The notes under the pieces are model-generated. The model saw only the letters and a program-made list of their open reading frames with translations, was not told where the DNA came from and did no database searches. A DNA stretch of 64,000 nt. Source: Phocoena phocoena (lineage: Eukaryota; Chordata; Mammalia; Artiodactyla; Phocoenidae). The DNA is taken from positions 69,429,443 to 69,493,442 of the forward strand of contig NC_089230.1 in assembly GCF_963924675.1 (NCBI RefSeq), in the 5' to 3' direction. Both the position numbers and the translations under genes were made by a program. Of the stretch, positions 22,196-33,030 are shown in pieces. The number at the start of each line of letters is the position of its first letter. Position 1 is the stretch's first letter.

Positions 22196-22459
22196 AGACC
22201 TGCTCTCTGGTTTCTGGATTCTCCTCTTGGCTTCATAATCTACTTCTTGTCCTGACTTCCTGGCCTGGCAGCCTCCCATCCAGATAAGCTTCAAATCTTG
22301 CCTGTCCTAGTTTCCCTCTTGGCAGTTTATAAGAACCTTCTAGGAGGACCAGACCCTCCTCGTCTCCACCTCAATCAGCATCTGCAGGACTCAGGGTTCT
22401 CACTGGCTCTACCCGCCAGACTAAAGACCCTTGACCATTTACCTACACATCAGAAAACA
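22196..22459. other. Unassigned, pyrimidine-rich sequence
   Basis: No repeat or exon is recognised. Confidence 0.4.
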
Positions 22460-22710
22460 GGAAAGAAGAGCACAGAGAAGCATTCATTTAACAGTCATTT
22501 ATCAAGACTTTTTGCATGCTAGGCAAGATGCTGGAAGCTGGGGCTACAGCAGGAAACAAGAATGACATGCTCCCTGCTTTCAGGGAGCTCCTATTTTAGT
22601 GAAAGCAGAAAGACAGTGAGTAAATAAAGCCCAAAACCAAAGACGCTTTTACATAATGACAAGTACTATGAAAAAGTAAAACAGCATGATATGACAGACT
22701 TTCAAGAAAA
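22460..22710 (-). mobile_element. LINE-2 3' end, antisense
   Basis: 'ttatcaagactttttgcatg', 'ctaggcaagatgctggaagc', 'gggagctcctattttagtga' and 'aagtactatgaaaaagtaaa' follow the reversed L2 3' end. Confidence 0.7.
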
Positions 22711-23764
22711 TCATCCACATGTGCCTAAAACATCTAACACCAAAATGCATGTATTAATCTGCTCATAAATCACAGGAAATTGATGGGATTTGCAGACTAC
22801 AACTATTTTCTATTGTTCTTAAGCGAAGAAGGCTAAATTGGTTCACATATCTGCCCCCAGTGAAGCCCCAGCTTACAGCTTCTTTGTTTAGAAATCTTGC
22901 TGTAGTGTTCTTTTAATACATATCTAATTACAAAGAAAGTTTTATCTTTGTAACCTCAATAAAGCAAAGGAAAGTGGAAATTGGCTATCCCCACAGGCCC
23001 ATAACTTCTGTCTTGGGATAACAGACAAAAGGGCTTGTCACAGGCAGCATGCCTCTGGAACAAGGTCTGAGACACAGATCTGCATTAGGTGAATCATTGG
23101 GTGTGCCCTTGGGAATAACAAATCAGTGAAGTTATTGGGAGTGGAGGAAGCAGGAGTGGGCAGAGGAGAAACTGACATGTGACGTAGGTGCCTATCCATA
23201 AGAAGCAGTGGAGCTGATGGCCTTTCAGAGATGTCCCAATTCAAGACAACAGGACAAGATCTTTGTAACTCCTAACCTCCAACAACTAGCCTTTGAAAGG
23301 GGTCTCCCCTGGGGAGGGTGAGTATACTTGGGCAAGTGCAGCTCCCTTTGCTGGAGGGCAGGTCCTGAGGAAGGACTCAGCTATGACTGTCAGCAGCAAG
23401 TCTTCCAGCATCTGGAGGAATGAAGCCTCGGTACTGAAGGGCAGATCTGTGTAGCACACCCCAGCATCCACTCTAGGCTCAGAATATCCACATTCTTTCC
23501 TTGAACAGTTGCTGAGTTACCCCACAGAGGCTTGAATATGAGTTGTGTCCTGGTGTCCACAATGTCTCTATGGAAACCTCCCTAAGAATAATCCTCGTCC
23601 AGGACTGTTTATCTAGAATATCCAAGAGTCCAACCCTGTTAGCAAATGGTGATTGAAACCCTTTAATGGTTTTCAGTCTTTGAAGACCATGCAGCTTCTA
23701 TCTCAGTTATGGTCTACTCCAGCAGACAGAGAGGCACCCCTAATTCTGGCATACCTAAATATAG
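22711..23764. other. Unassigned; possible old repeat at 23040-23500
   Basis: The part from about 23120 to 23490 has the even composition of an old interspersed repeat, with a 61-codon minus frame. I cannot place it in a family, and I do not call it a gene. Confidence 0.35.
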
Positions 23765-24741
23765 AAGCAATGTAATAGAGAAAGGAATAGAGGGTGGTCA
23801 GGGTGGGCCCCTCTGAGAAGGCAGCACTTGAGATGAAAACTGAATGATAAGCAAGAGGGCAGTCACGCAAATATCGTGGGAAGAAGATTCTTCTTAGAAA
23901 TAAATGCAAATGTCCTGAAGAAGAAATATGTCATATTCTCTAATAGTTCATATTCTCCAAATATTTCAATATTTCTTCAAGAGAATAAAAAAAGCAAGTG
24001 TGGTTGAAGGTTCATGAGTTGGGGGAGAATAGTATGAAATAAGGTTAGAGATATAAAGAACAGATCTTTTATCTATTCAACATGGCCTTATTGAGCTCCT
24101 ACTGCATGCCAGGCACTATTCTAAACTCTGGGAGATACAGCAGCAAACAAGTAGACCTTGTAGATCATGGTAGAGAATTTAGATTTTATTCTAAGGGCAA
24201 GTGGAGGTCACTGAAAGATTTTAAGCAGGTAAGTGACATAGTCCAAGTTATTTTCTAAGATGGTGATTTTCCCTGCTTTCAAGAGAATAGAATGGAAGGA
24301 TGTCTAGCTAGGAAGAAATATGGTAATCCAGCAAACAACTGTAGCAATTTGGGTTAAGCTTATGAAGTGAAGACGGAGACAAATAGATGGACTTGAAATA
24401 TGTTCTGGAAGCAAAGCTAACAGGGATTGCTGATGAAAGAGACATAGAGAACAAGGGAAAGAAAAGACTCAAGAACAACTCAAATTTTTGGCTTGAATTA
24501 CTGGAGGGATAGACAATGGTATTACTTACTGAGAAGGGGAAGATAGAGAGAAACCAATCTGCAGATAAACATCAAGACTACTTGATATTAACTTTGACAT
24601 ACTTATTGCACATCAAATGTAAGTCAGATAGGCAGTTTCATATATGAATTTAAAGCTTAGTGGAGAATGTTAAAGATAGAAATCTTTATGTCATCAGCAT
24701 GTAGTATATGGCATTTAAAACCAAAGTGTTGATGGGATCAC
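23765..24741 (-). mobile_element. Long LINE-2, antisense, 3' portion
   Basis: Blocks in reversed L2 order are visible: 'agaaggcagcacttgagatg', 'gcaagtgtggttgaaggttc', 'ttgtagatcatggtagagaa', 'tttaagcaggtaagtgacat', then 'aactcaaatttttggcttga' and 'cagataggcagtttcatata'. A short extra L2 3'-end-like piece (about 24066-24150, 'gcatgccaggcactattcta') interrupts it. The element resumes after the LTR at 25116, so the whole copy spans about 1.4 kb of L2. No intact frame survives. Confidence 0.8.
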
Positions 24742-25115
24742 TGTATCAGTCAGCTCAGACTGACATACCAAATACCATAGACTGAGGGACTTAAAACAAT
24801 AGAAATTTATTTTCTAATAATTCTGGAGGCTAGGAGTCTGAGATCAGGGTGCCAGCCTGGTCAGATTCTGGTGAGGCCTCTCTTCCTGGCTTGCAAACAG
24901 TTTCCTACTCACTGTGTTCTCATATGGCAGAGAGAGAGAAAGAGAGAGAGAGAAATCTTCCTCTTCTTATAAAGCCACAGTCCTAGCAGGTTAAGGCCCC
25001 ACCCTTATGACCTCATTTAATCTTAACCTCCTAAAGATTCTATTTCCAGATGTAGCCACATTGGCAACCATTTCAACATATGAATTTGAGGAGAAGCACA
25101 ATTCAGTCCATGGCA
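24742..25115 (+). mobile_element. MLT1-type LTR inserted in LINE-2
   Basis: A complete LTR: starts TGTATCAGTCAGCTCAG, contains 'aatagaaatttattttctaa', an (AG)n patch (24930-24955) and 'ttcttataaagccacagtcc', and ends TTCAGTCCATGGCA. A 5 bp target-site duplication (atcac at 24737-24741, attac at 25116-25120) flanks it, and the L2 continues across the junction. The 5 bp duplication and TG/CA ends fit a solo ERVL-MaLR LTR. Confidence 0.88.
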
Positions 25116-25550
25116 ATTACCTAAGAAAATAATACAAGTAGAAAGGAGATGAAGGCCCAGAAGGAGCCCCTGAAAGGTATTCCAACATCATAAAAGGAAG
25201 ACAGAAACAGACTGAGAAGCAGTAGCTGATGAGATAGGGGGAAAGAAGGAGAATGCCATGAGGTACTAAGAGAACAAAATGTTTCAGGAAAAGAAAGAAG
25301 CACACACTGTGTGGCATGCTTCTGAAAGTTTGTCTAAGATAAGAACAAACAAATGGACACTGTATGCGGCAAGAAAGGGGTGACGTTGGCAAGATCCCTT
25401 TCACCAGGCAGAAAGGATGGAAATCAGATTCAAGTGGGAAGAAGAGAGAAAAGGAGATGACATAGAAACTGAATACAGACAAGTCTTCCCAGTGGGTTAG
25501 CTGTGAAGGGGAACAGAGAGATGGGCCAGAAGATGGAGGAGGTCATGGGG
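25116..25550 (-). mobile_element. Long LINE-2, antisense, reverse transcriptase part
   Basis: Continuation of the L2 split at 24742. 'ctgaaaggtattccaacatc' and the segment 'agctgtgaaggggaacagag' to 'atgggccagaagatgga' (25499-25537) are the reverse of the L2 region coding for the 'YRPIS-LLPF' part of the reverse transcriptase. The frame is broken. A 121-codon minus frame (25117-25482) is a shadow. Confidence 0.75.
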
Positions 25551-25734
25551 TGGGAGGTGAGAGAACAAACAGCTTCTGACCCAGGACCAAAGGGCACAGT
25601 CCTATCGTTTGGTCTGTCCTCAGAGACCCTTTTGCTCTGCCTGTTTTGTGGACCTTCCTCAGCATCACCCTCTTCTTGTCCGTGTGGGGTCACAATCTCT
25701 CTTCATTTCCCTTAGTTTCCTGGTAGCACGGCAC

Positions 25735-25985
25735 AGTCAGCAAAAGCCCAGACCTTAGAGCCAGAATCTCAGCATTATCACTAGCCAGCTGTGTGACTAT
25801 GGACAAGTAACTTATATCCTATCTGTGCCTCTGATTCCCTGTTTATAAAATGGAATTGATAATTATAGTACTGCCTTCCACATAGTTATTATAGAGATTC
25901 AATTAGCCAGGAGATTCAAGTCATTCAAATAGTACATGGCCAGTGCTAACAAACTATTTGTAAAATAAATAAATGTACACTTTGC
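25735..25985 (-). mobile_element. MIR, antisense
   Basis: 'ctagccagctgtgtgactat', 'ggacaagtaacttatatcct', 'ttataaaatggaattgataa' and 'acatagttattatagagatt' are the reversed MIR in good order. Confidence 0.85.
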
Positions 25986-26630
25986 AAGAAGATGCTTTGC
26001 ATTTCTGGAATTTCAGGCAACAATTGAATTAGCCTAGAGAACAGGCTGGCATTACAGTGAGTGGCTCAGTAACACTACCCAGGAGGCTGGCATCATAGTG
26101 ATATATGTGCTTATCTTGTTCAGAATTTGATTCCACTTAATCTAAAGCAGCTCTTGGGATTCAACAAATCCTATAATTCTTATAACCGATTTCGCCAGAA
26201 TAATATTTAATTCCTCAAAATCAGTCAGCATGAGGCAATTTTAAATAAGGTCTCATAACAATAATAATCTTATTGTAACCCCATCGCTAAGGCTTAAATT
26301 GGAGAGTGTCCATTTCCTCTTTATTCCTACCACATAATGACTTAGTCTTAAGTATCTAGTTATCTATTGTGTAATGTCCATCACCACGGTTCTATAACAA
26401 AGAGTTTATCTTCCTTTTTCCATTTATAGTATCTTATAGCACTCTTGAGAGATTTACACGTGCATAAATCTGTTACCTGTGTTTAGAGCTTTAAAATAAT
26501 AAACCAAAATAAAATTTCAGTTCATGTTTTTCCCATGCTATTAATGAAGCCAAAGTTTATTTTGAAAAATGTGCACCAATTCATATCTACATGAAATGTT
26601 CTAACTAAGATGCCTTATCCCAAATACACG
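25986..26630. other. Unique AT-rich sequence, candidate conserved noncoding
   Basis: No repeat is recognised over 650 bp. The stretch 26140-26600 is AT-rich and complex, without low-complexity decay, and has no open frame. It is the kind of sequence in which conserved enhancers are found, but conservation cannot be judged from one genome. Confidence 0.35.
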
Positions 26631-26631
26631 C

Positions 26632-26869
26632 TACTATGGGCTGAATTGTATCCCTTCAAAATTCATCTGTTGAATTCCTAAGCCCCAGAATCTCACAATG
26701 TGACTGTATGTGGAGACAGATCTTTAAAGAGGTAATTAAGGTAACATGAGGTCATAGGGGTGGGCATAATACAGTATGACTGGTCTCCTTAGACAAAGAG
26801 ATTGGGATACAGACACACATGGAAGGAAGGCCATGTGAAGACATAGGAAGAAGACAGCCATCTATAGAC
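26632..26869 (-). mobile_element. MLT1-type LTR, antisense, part 1
   Basis: The plus strand reads 'tatgggctgaattgtatccc', 'gaatctcacaatgtgactgt', 'agaggtaattaaggtaacat' and 'ccatgtgaagacataggaag', the reverse of the MLT1 LTR. It is interrupted at 26870 by a second LTR and resumes at 27297. Confidence 0.88.
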
Positions 26870-27296
26870 TGTCAACCTTTAAAATAAAAATGTAAGCGCT
26901 TTAGCCAGCAAAATGGAGCTTATTCAGGAATAGCAAAGGAACTGTGATTCAGGGTGTGCAAACCATGGGGAACCATAGGCAAGTCCAGAGAACAAAGGAG
27001 AGGAGAGTTCTTTTATAGAGGAAAGGAAGTTGGGAGGGCCTGTTCTGAATGAAAGTTCATTGGAAAGAGTGAGGCTTGTGGCAGTTTCTCATTGGCCGAG
27101 TTACAGCAGCTTCTCATTGGCTGGGTTGTTGTGGAACAAGGAGAAAATCTTCCTTCTCCTGCCGAGGTATGTAACGTGAGCTTCTTCCTGCTGGGATTGT
27201 AAAGTCAGCTGTGTTGAGTGGTTCATGTGTGAGAGCTCCTCCTTCCAGGCTTCTTGACTCCATTTTGAATGAGGTTTTCCTTTATTCACTTTCACA
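26870..27296 (-). mobile_element. Solo retroviral LTR nested in MLT1, antisense
   Basis: On the minus strand this 427 bp block starts TGTGAAAGTGAATAAAGG and ends AAAGGTTGACA (TG...CA). It holds two CCAAT boxes (27091-27095 and 27116-27120) inside a ~25 bp imperfect direct repeat, a TATA box (CTATAAAAG, 27010-27018) and an AATAAG polyadenylation signal (26919-26924) in the right order and spacing. No internal retroviral sequence is attached, so it is a solo LTR left by recombination. The U3 layout resembles class I (gammaretroviral) LTRs. A clear target-site duplication is not visible (AGAC versus AAGC). The 64-codon minus frame inside is not a gene. Confidence 0.82.
27010..27018 (-). promoter_or_regulatory. 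TATA box of the nested solo LTR
   Basis: CTATAAAAG on the minus strand, lying roughly 75-105 bases downstream of two CCAAT boxes and about 90 bases upstream of the AATAAG signal. It is a complete class I LTR core promoter layout. Confidence 0.65.
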
Positions 27297-27476
27297 AAGC
27301 CAAGGAGAGAAGTCTGGAATAGACCCTTTCCTCAGAGCTCTCAAAAGAAACCAACCCTGCCAACATCTTAATCTTGGACTTCCAGACTCCAGAATTGTGA
27401 GAAAATTAATTTCTGTTGCTTAAACCACCCAGTCCATTGTACATTGTTATGGTAACCCTAGCAAACTAATATACAC
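27297..27476 (-). mobile_element. MLT1-type LTR, antisense, part 2
   Basis: Resumes with 'gccaaggagagaagtctgga', then 'agaaaccaaccctgccaaca', 'ttggacttccagactccaga', 'tgcttaaaccacccagtcca' and 'taaccctagcaaactaatat', the start of the LTR in reverse. Confidence 0.88.
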
Positions 27477-28739
27477 ACTATAGGATAGACCTGCAAGTAG
27501 TTAGAGGTTTACAGCTTAGCCATTAGCAAGTCTAAATCCTATAGCCAGGTCAAACCCTGAGTCAAAGACTTGATTTCTGAGTAGGGTCCATTATGCTAAC
27601 GAAAAGTTCCCTGCTCGTTGCTAACAGGATTGCCACCAGTAATTGGAAAACTCTCAAAATAAGTAATTTCAAGGAAGGTCTCTACTATGTCACTAGAAGC
27701 CCAGCTAAAACCGCCCTTATATCCTGAGGAATGAGCATTAATATCTGTAAGAGTGACATTGCAGCATAAATTTAATTAACTTTAGAACATAAAATGGGCA
27801 TTTGTTAATGGTTATCATGTTTGTCTCTAAAATTCAGGTAACTGTCTATTAATGCTGAAACAATAGCATCTTGAGGAAAATACATGCATTGATTGTATTG
27901 ATGTTTCATGAATTCTGTGTGTTTTTTCCAGCGGTTATGTGGCATCTCCTGAGACTATCAGAATATGATGGACCATTTATCATTCTAATTGAATCCAGAT
28001 TGGCTGTTGATAGCTTCTAAGGGCTCACATACAGAATTTCCTGCCTGAAAAAAAAATGTGTGAATACAATCCAGCTAGCAAAAGAGGTGTAGTCTAACTA
28101 AAAACACTTAAGATTGGAATCTTGCATCCAACTTGTAGCTTCAACTCTGTTCTCCTAGCAACACTCAGGTGAGAACAAGAAGGCACTACAGTCCTCTTGG
28201 CTTTTCTGGTTTTCTCTTCAGAGCTGTTCTAAGAGGATGTCCTTCAACCTCACCTGTGTGAGAAATGAGGATGCTGACACAGGACTGGAGAGTCAGCAAA
28301 AGCCAAACTTTACCTAGCCCATGTCACCGTGGGGTTAGCAAAAGTTCTCATCTCTAAATATCTGTGGTCCCTCAGTCTCGAAATTCCCTTCCTCACTCCC
28401 ATCCCAAAGTCACACATTCAATGGTGAGGACAGACACCACATGTTATTTGTGTTTGTATCCCCAGATCAAAGAACAGACTCCACCAATATCTACTGAATA
28501 GAATATTGAAGGAATAGGTAATCAAAGGATGTTTATTGAACTGAAATGAACTGAAATCTCTTTTTAAATGAAATCCTTGTGGAATCCTAGTACCTAAAAT
28601 GAATCAAGGCAATATTGCTCTGATCTGAAGGTGGAGGGGAGCTCATCAGCTCAATCTTCCCTTCAAACACTCCTTTTCCCTTTCCCCATCGCCACACAAC
28701 ACACATGACCACCCGAGGCATCTCTGTGGAATATGGTGT
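27477..28739. other. Unassigned sequence; 27760-28060 unique and AT-rich
   Basis: No repeat or exon is supported. In 27760-28060 there are several homeodomain-type words (ttaatta near 27773, attaatg near 27850), and a good pyrimidine tract plus AG (ttttttccag, ending near 27931) looks like a splice acceptor, but the following sequence has no long frame. A lncRNA exon or a conserved noncoding element are both possible. Confidence 0.35.
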
Positions 28740-28935
28740 GAAAATCACAGGCAGTAGCAGAAAGAGCCCCAGGTCAAAGTCAGAAGATCTGCTCTTCAGT
28801 TATGTGACATTAGCCACTTCTGTTAACATTTCTTTACTTCATCTCTCTCATCAGTAAAGTAGGAAAAATCATACTATCCATGCCACTGGCCAAAATGCAC
28901 TATCAAAGTACATAGTACAGTAGCTAGAGCTTAGA
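28740..28935 (-). mobile_element. MIR, antisense
   Basis: 'caggtcaaagtcagaagatc', 'gttatgtgacattagccact', 'ctcatcagtaaagtaggaaa' and 'aaagtacatagtacagtagc' are a decayed reversed MIR. Confidence 0.65.
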
Positions 28936-29034
28936 TAATCTAGTCATTTCTCACGTGGCACAAAACAAAGAAAGACGTTATAGTTTCTCTCTTCATCTAG
29001 GCACCATAAAAAAAGTCCTCTTTTCTTTCCAATT

Positions 29035-29150
29035 TATTTGAACTTAAAAAAAAATTTCACCCATTTCTCCCACTCACACCCTCACCACCACATCTAGCAA
29101 CCACCAATCTATACTCTGCATCTATGAGTTGCCTATCTCATTGGCTATTG
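29035..29150 (-). mobile_element. Old LINE-1 3' UTR fragment, antisense
   Basis: 'cacccatttctcccactcac', 'tagcaaccaccaatctatac' and 'ctgcatctatgagttgccta' resemble the reversed 3' UTR of old L1M elements. Short and diverged. Confidence 0.45.
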
Positions 29151-29230
29151 CGATGATGAGTTGTGATCAAAAACACATGTTATGCCCTGGTACACAGTAA
29201 GTACGCAATGATTGTTAGCTTAGCTCTTGG

Positions 29231-30588
29231 ACGACCAACAAATGAAATAGCTTGTCTCTTATATGGTCAATGTGTAAATGCCCTTAATCTTCATCATTCA
29301 CCATCACGTAAAGAAGTTCTTTCATACTATTCCTGATGCCCAACCAGATCTAGAAATAACAAAATGGGTTCTGTATCCTTGCCTTGTTCTTTACTGCATC
29401 TAGTTGCTCTATGGAAGTTAGGGAGATTCCAGTTCCCTGAATGAGGTGATTCTTCCCAAGTCCAAAGGAGAGGAAAACGAAGCAACAATATAGAGGCCAC
29501 ATTGTGTGTGTTTTCTATCGAGTAGACAAGACACTCTAAGGTTATGGTGATTGAGAAATGTCAGAACCGACTCTGAGAAAACCATAGTGACAGTTAACCT
29601 AAATCCAGAGGATCGTAACACTCAGTTTCATGGCAACCTGACCACCACTGTTGTTTGCTCCTTGATTACCAGTCACTGGGAGCCAAGACAAAGATTTCCC
29701 ACCAGTGCATGGGCTCGGTGCTCTCATTTTACACACAGTCTGCTTTATTCTTATATATAAAGATGGAATAATCACCATCCACTGATGTGACCATGGACAA
29801 ACTAAAAAAAAAAAAGAACAACAACAAAAAAAAACCAGTATAATTACTCTCTGGTATGAGCAATAAGTCACTGGAGAGCATATGATTTTGTGTGGCCTAG
29901 TATTTAACAGCTACGTAGCTGAGAATAGAATAAGGCTTACTTACTTCTATTTCACATTAGTGAGTCATAGAATAACATGATCCAGGGTTAATAGGGACCT
30001 CAAACTTATCAATGGCTCTGTGATAATTCACCAAAATCAACTGATTTACAAAGACCAAAGCACCAAAAATATATCTGTAAATCTCTTACAAAGTGTAGAA
30101 ATGGCCTTTTTGTTTAGAAAAAAGTTATGGGCCACTTTTACATATAAAAATAATGAAAAATAAAATAAAATAAAAACAAGGTCCAAGATAATCTGGGAAA
30201 GCAAAGATTGAAAGAATGAGAACAAGACACCATCATGGAATAAGACAGAGAAATAAGAGCTTTGCCATATTTCCTCTGAGGGTAAGCACCTATGTGTTCA
30301 GATGAGCCACTGGCTACTGAGGATAAGAACCCAGGGGGATCCTCAACCAACCAAAGGCAATTTATTCATCTTTTCTGAAAAATAAATGTAGAAGAGAAAA
30401 GAGAAAATAATCTGAGAGGGAGGGCAGATGCCCTGAAGACAGGGAAGTGAGAATGCCTGCTGACAACAGGGAGGAGACACTTTGGAAGGTAGAAACCTTG
30501 CATGGGGGTGTTTTAATGGAAATGCTGTGCATGGCGGACATGACAACTCTCTATAACCCCAAAAAGATTCAATAAAGAGTATTCACAT
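29231..30588. other. Unassigned sequence
   Basis: No exon or named repeat is supported. An A-rich patch at 29800-29835 produces a phenylalanine-rich minus frame that is not a gene. Confidence 0.4.
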
Positions 30589-30796
30589 GGGCTTCCCTGG
30601 TGGCGCAGTGGTTAAGAGTCCGCCCGCCGATGCGGGGGGCGCGGGTTCATGCCCCGGTCCGGGAGGATCCCGTGTGCCGCGGAGCGGCTGGGCCCGTGGG
30701 CCGTGGCCGCTGGACCTGCGTGTCCGGAGCCTGTGCATCGCGGCGGGAGAGGCCGCGGCGGTGAGAGGCCCGCGTACCGCAAAAAAAGAAAAAAAG
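30589..30796 (+). mobile_element. CHR-2-type SINE, CpG-dense copy
   Basis: Complete body from 'gggcttccctggtggcgcag' to 'aggcccgcgtaccgc' and an impure A tail (aaaaaaagaaaaaaa). The duplication 'agtattcaca' / 'agtgttcaca' flanks it. I count 27 CpG pairs in about 190 bases, more than in the other CHR-2 copies here, where many are already TG or CA. Low CpG decay means a recent insertion, an unmethylated site or a GC-rich subfamily. Confidence 0.96.
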
Positions 30797-31515
30797 TGTT
30801 CACAGATGAAAACCTTCTTATAGTTGGAGTTCATCTGGAAAAAAGTAAAGGGGATCAGTTCTGTGTCCTGGCTTACGGAGTCAACAGCTAAGTGATAAAG
30901 TAATGGGAATTTTAAAATTTACACACGGAAGACTGGGAGGCAGAGGTTAGGGTGCCTGGAACTGGTAGAAGAACAGATTTGGAGAGAGAAAGTGGGAAAG
31001 TCCCAAGAAAAGTGAGAGGTATCCATCATGGATGGCCAAAGACCTTTTAACAACAGTCATATTTTTTAACATTCGGTGTTAGATTAGTTCCTGTTCTGTG
31101 AATATATCCCATTCGATTATTCCAAAACCTTCATTAATTTTAGGTTATAGCAATATATTTTATGTCTGATGTATCTTCCCTTTAATAATTATTATAAAAA
31201 TATCAACATTTTGGACAAAATATAAAACAACTTTCTAAAACCACTAGCGAGCAATGAAAAGCAGGCAGAAATAAGGAGACAGGAGCCTTGAAAGAAGGGA
31301 AGTACACGAATGATACCCAAATTTAACAGACTTTTTCATTTACAGTGCTTTCTGGTTGCTACTAATAGTACTTCCCAGATGCACAGGAGGGGAGCCCATA
31401 CAGAAAGGAGAGGTGACTAGGGAGTCGGAGATCAAAGTTTAAGGTTACCAGACTGGTGGGAAATTGGGTGAAGGGAATCTAGAAAGGAGAGAACTACAGA
31501 GAGAAAAGTCACAAA
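30797..31515. other. Unassigned sequence
   Basis: AT-rich, no exon or repeat supported. Confidence 0.4.
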
Positions 31516-31697
31516 ACCTAACTAGATCCTGCATGCCGCAACTAAGAGCCTGCATGCCACAACTAACAGAACCCACATGTCGCAACTAGAGATCCCACAC
31601 GCCTCAACAAAGATCTCGCACACAGCAACAAAGATTCTGCATGCGACAACTAAGACCTGGCACAGTCAAATAAATAAATAAATAAATAAATAAATAG
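31516..31697 (+). mobile_element. CHR-type SINE 3' part with repeated internal unit, (AAAT)n tail
   Basis: The tRNA-like head is missing. What remains is a run of about six imperfect 22-27 bp units of the form 'gcatgccacaactaagag', then a tail of about seven AAAT units (31667-31697). The unit is the normal 3' region of one CHR subtype, here amplified. Confidence 0.75.
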
Positions 31698-32084
31698 TTT
31701 TTTAAATGCCCTCAAGTGGTTACTGACTCCTAAAACGAAATGCAAAGAGCAAGACTGTAAGGAATCTAGTGGGAAGCAGCAGCTGGAAGGATAAGAAGTG
31801 AGATGTTAGCAGCTGCCTAATAGCATGAATATAGCAATTAAGATGAAGTCCTGAGCTGTTACTAAGATACCAGAGGAGCCACACCTTAGGATTAAAGGCC
31901 ATATCCCAGAACTAAGGGCTGAAGTTTTAGACTAAGGGAAAAAAAACCACAAATAAACCTATCCCAACAAAGTTTAGAACCAGGCCACTGTAGGATCAGA
32001 GTAATCAGACAGTCCTCTTTAGAAGGTGATCAAGTTCTTATCCCACCCACCCCTGCAAAAAAAGGGTAACTATTCGAGTTGATA
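31698..32084. other. Unassigned sequence
   Basis: No supported element. A 60-codon minus frame is without domains. Confidence 0.4.
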
Positions 32085-32205
32085 GATGTCTTAATTAACT
32101 TGAATGTGGGAATCATTTCACTATACATCTATCAAAGCATCACATTGTGCACTTTAAATATGTTGCAATGTATTTGTCAATAATACCTCAATAAAGCTGG
32201 GGTGG
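32085..32205 (+). mobile_element. Old LINE-1 3' end
   Basis: 'catttcactatacatctatc', 'cacattgtgcactttaaata' and 'ttgtcaataatacctcaata' followed by 'aagctgg' are the 3' terminus of older mammalian L1 (L1MA/L1MB type). Confidence 0.75.
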
Positions 32206-32209
32206 GGGA

Positions 32210-32487
32210 GAAAAAAAGAAGGTAATCAAGTGTCTACATTGTATCATCCACAATATTCAATATACAAAATAAGTCAACAGACATGCCAAGAAGGACAATG
32301 TAACATAGTCAATAAAAGGAGAGGAATAGATGACCCAGATGACAGAATTAACAGCCAAAGATTTTAAAATAACTTTATAAATATTTTAAATTGATAGAAA
32401 AGGATGCCTATAAAGAGGGAATAATTTCAAGAGAGATGTGGAAATTCTAAAAAGAAAAAAAATCAAATTGAATTTCTAGAATTAAAA
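32210..32487 (+). mobile_element. L1 ORF1/HAL1-like segment, part 1
   Basis: The order 'gaggaatagatgacccagat', 'gacagaattaacagccaaag' and 'aatttctagaattaaaaa' resembles the ORF1-containing half of old L1 or HAL1 elements. Interrupted by a SINE at 32502. Confidence 0.5.
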
Positions 32488-32501
32488 AAATACAATATCT
32501 A

Positions 32502-32727
32502 GGGCTTCCCTGGTGGCGCAGTGGTTGAGAGTCTGCCTGCCGATGCAGGGGACACAGGTTCGTGCCCCAGTCCGGGAGGATCCCACATGCCGCGGAGCGG
32601 CTGGGCCCGTGAGCCATGGCCGCTGAGCCTGCGCGTCCGGAGCCTGTGCTCCGCAACGGGAGAGGCCACAACAGTGAGAGGCCCGCGTACCGCAAAAAAA
32701 AAAAAAAAAAAAAAAAAGAAGAAGAAG
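32502..32727 (+). mobile_element. CHR-2-type SINE, young copy
   Basis: Complete body, pure A tail, then a short (GAA)n. The duplication 'aaatacaatatcta' is perfect over 14 bases on both sides (ending 32501 and starting about 32728), so the insertion point inside the L1/HAL1 segment is exact. Confidence 0.98.
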
Positions 32728-32740
32728 AAATACAATATCT

Positions 32741-33030
32741 AAATTTTTAAAAATATTTGGGATAACATCAAATTGAACACTGCAAAATAAAAAGGATCAA
32801 TGAACTTTAAAACAAGTAAATAGAAATTACTGAAACTAAGACCAAGGAGAAGAAAAGACTGAAGAAAATTTTGAGAAACAATTATTTTCAGTGTGAAGTT
32901 ATGCACCCACAGAAATTGTAAAATTAGTGTGAGAGTCAAATAGAACATTTTTAGACTTGCAAGATCTCAAAAGACTAACAATCCGTACACTTCAAAGCTA
33001 CTGAAGAATGTAGCCAATCAAAACGAAGGT
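32741..33030 (+). mobile_element. L1 ORF1/HAL1-like segment, part 2
   Basis: 'caaattgaacactgcaaaat', 'aaaaggatcaatgaacttta' and 'tagacttgcaagatctcaaa' continue the segment interrupted by the SINE. No frame is intact. Confidence 0.5.

Noticed and set aside
24930..24956. (AG)n run as an independent microsatellite feature
   Set aside because: It is the normal AG-rich patch of the MLT1-type LTR in which it lies, so it was left in that entry.
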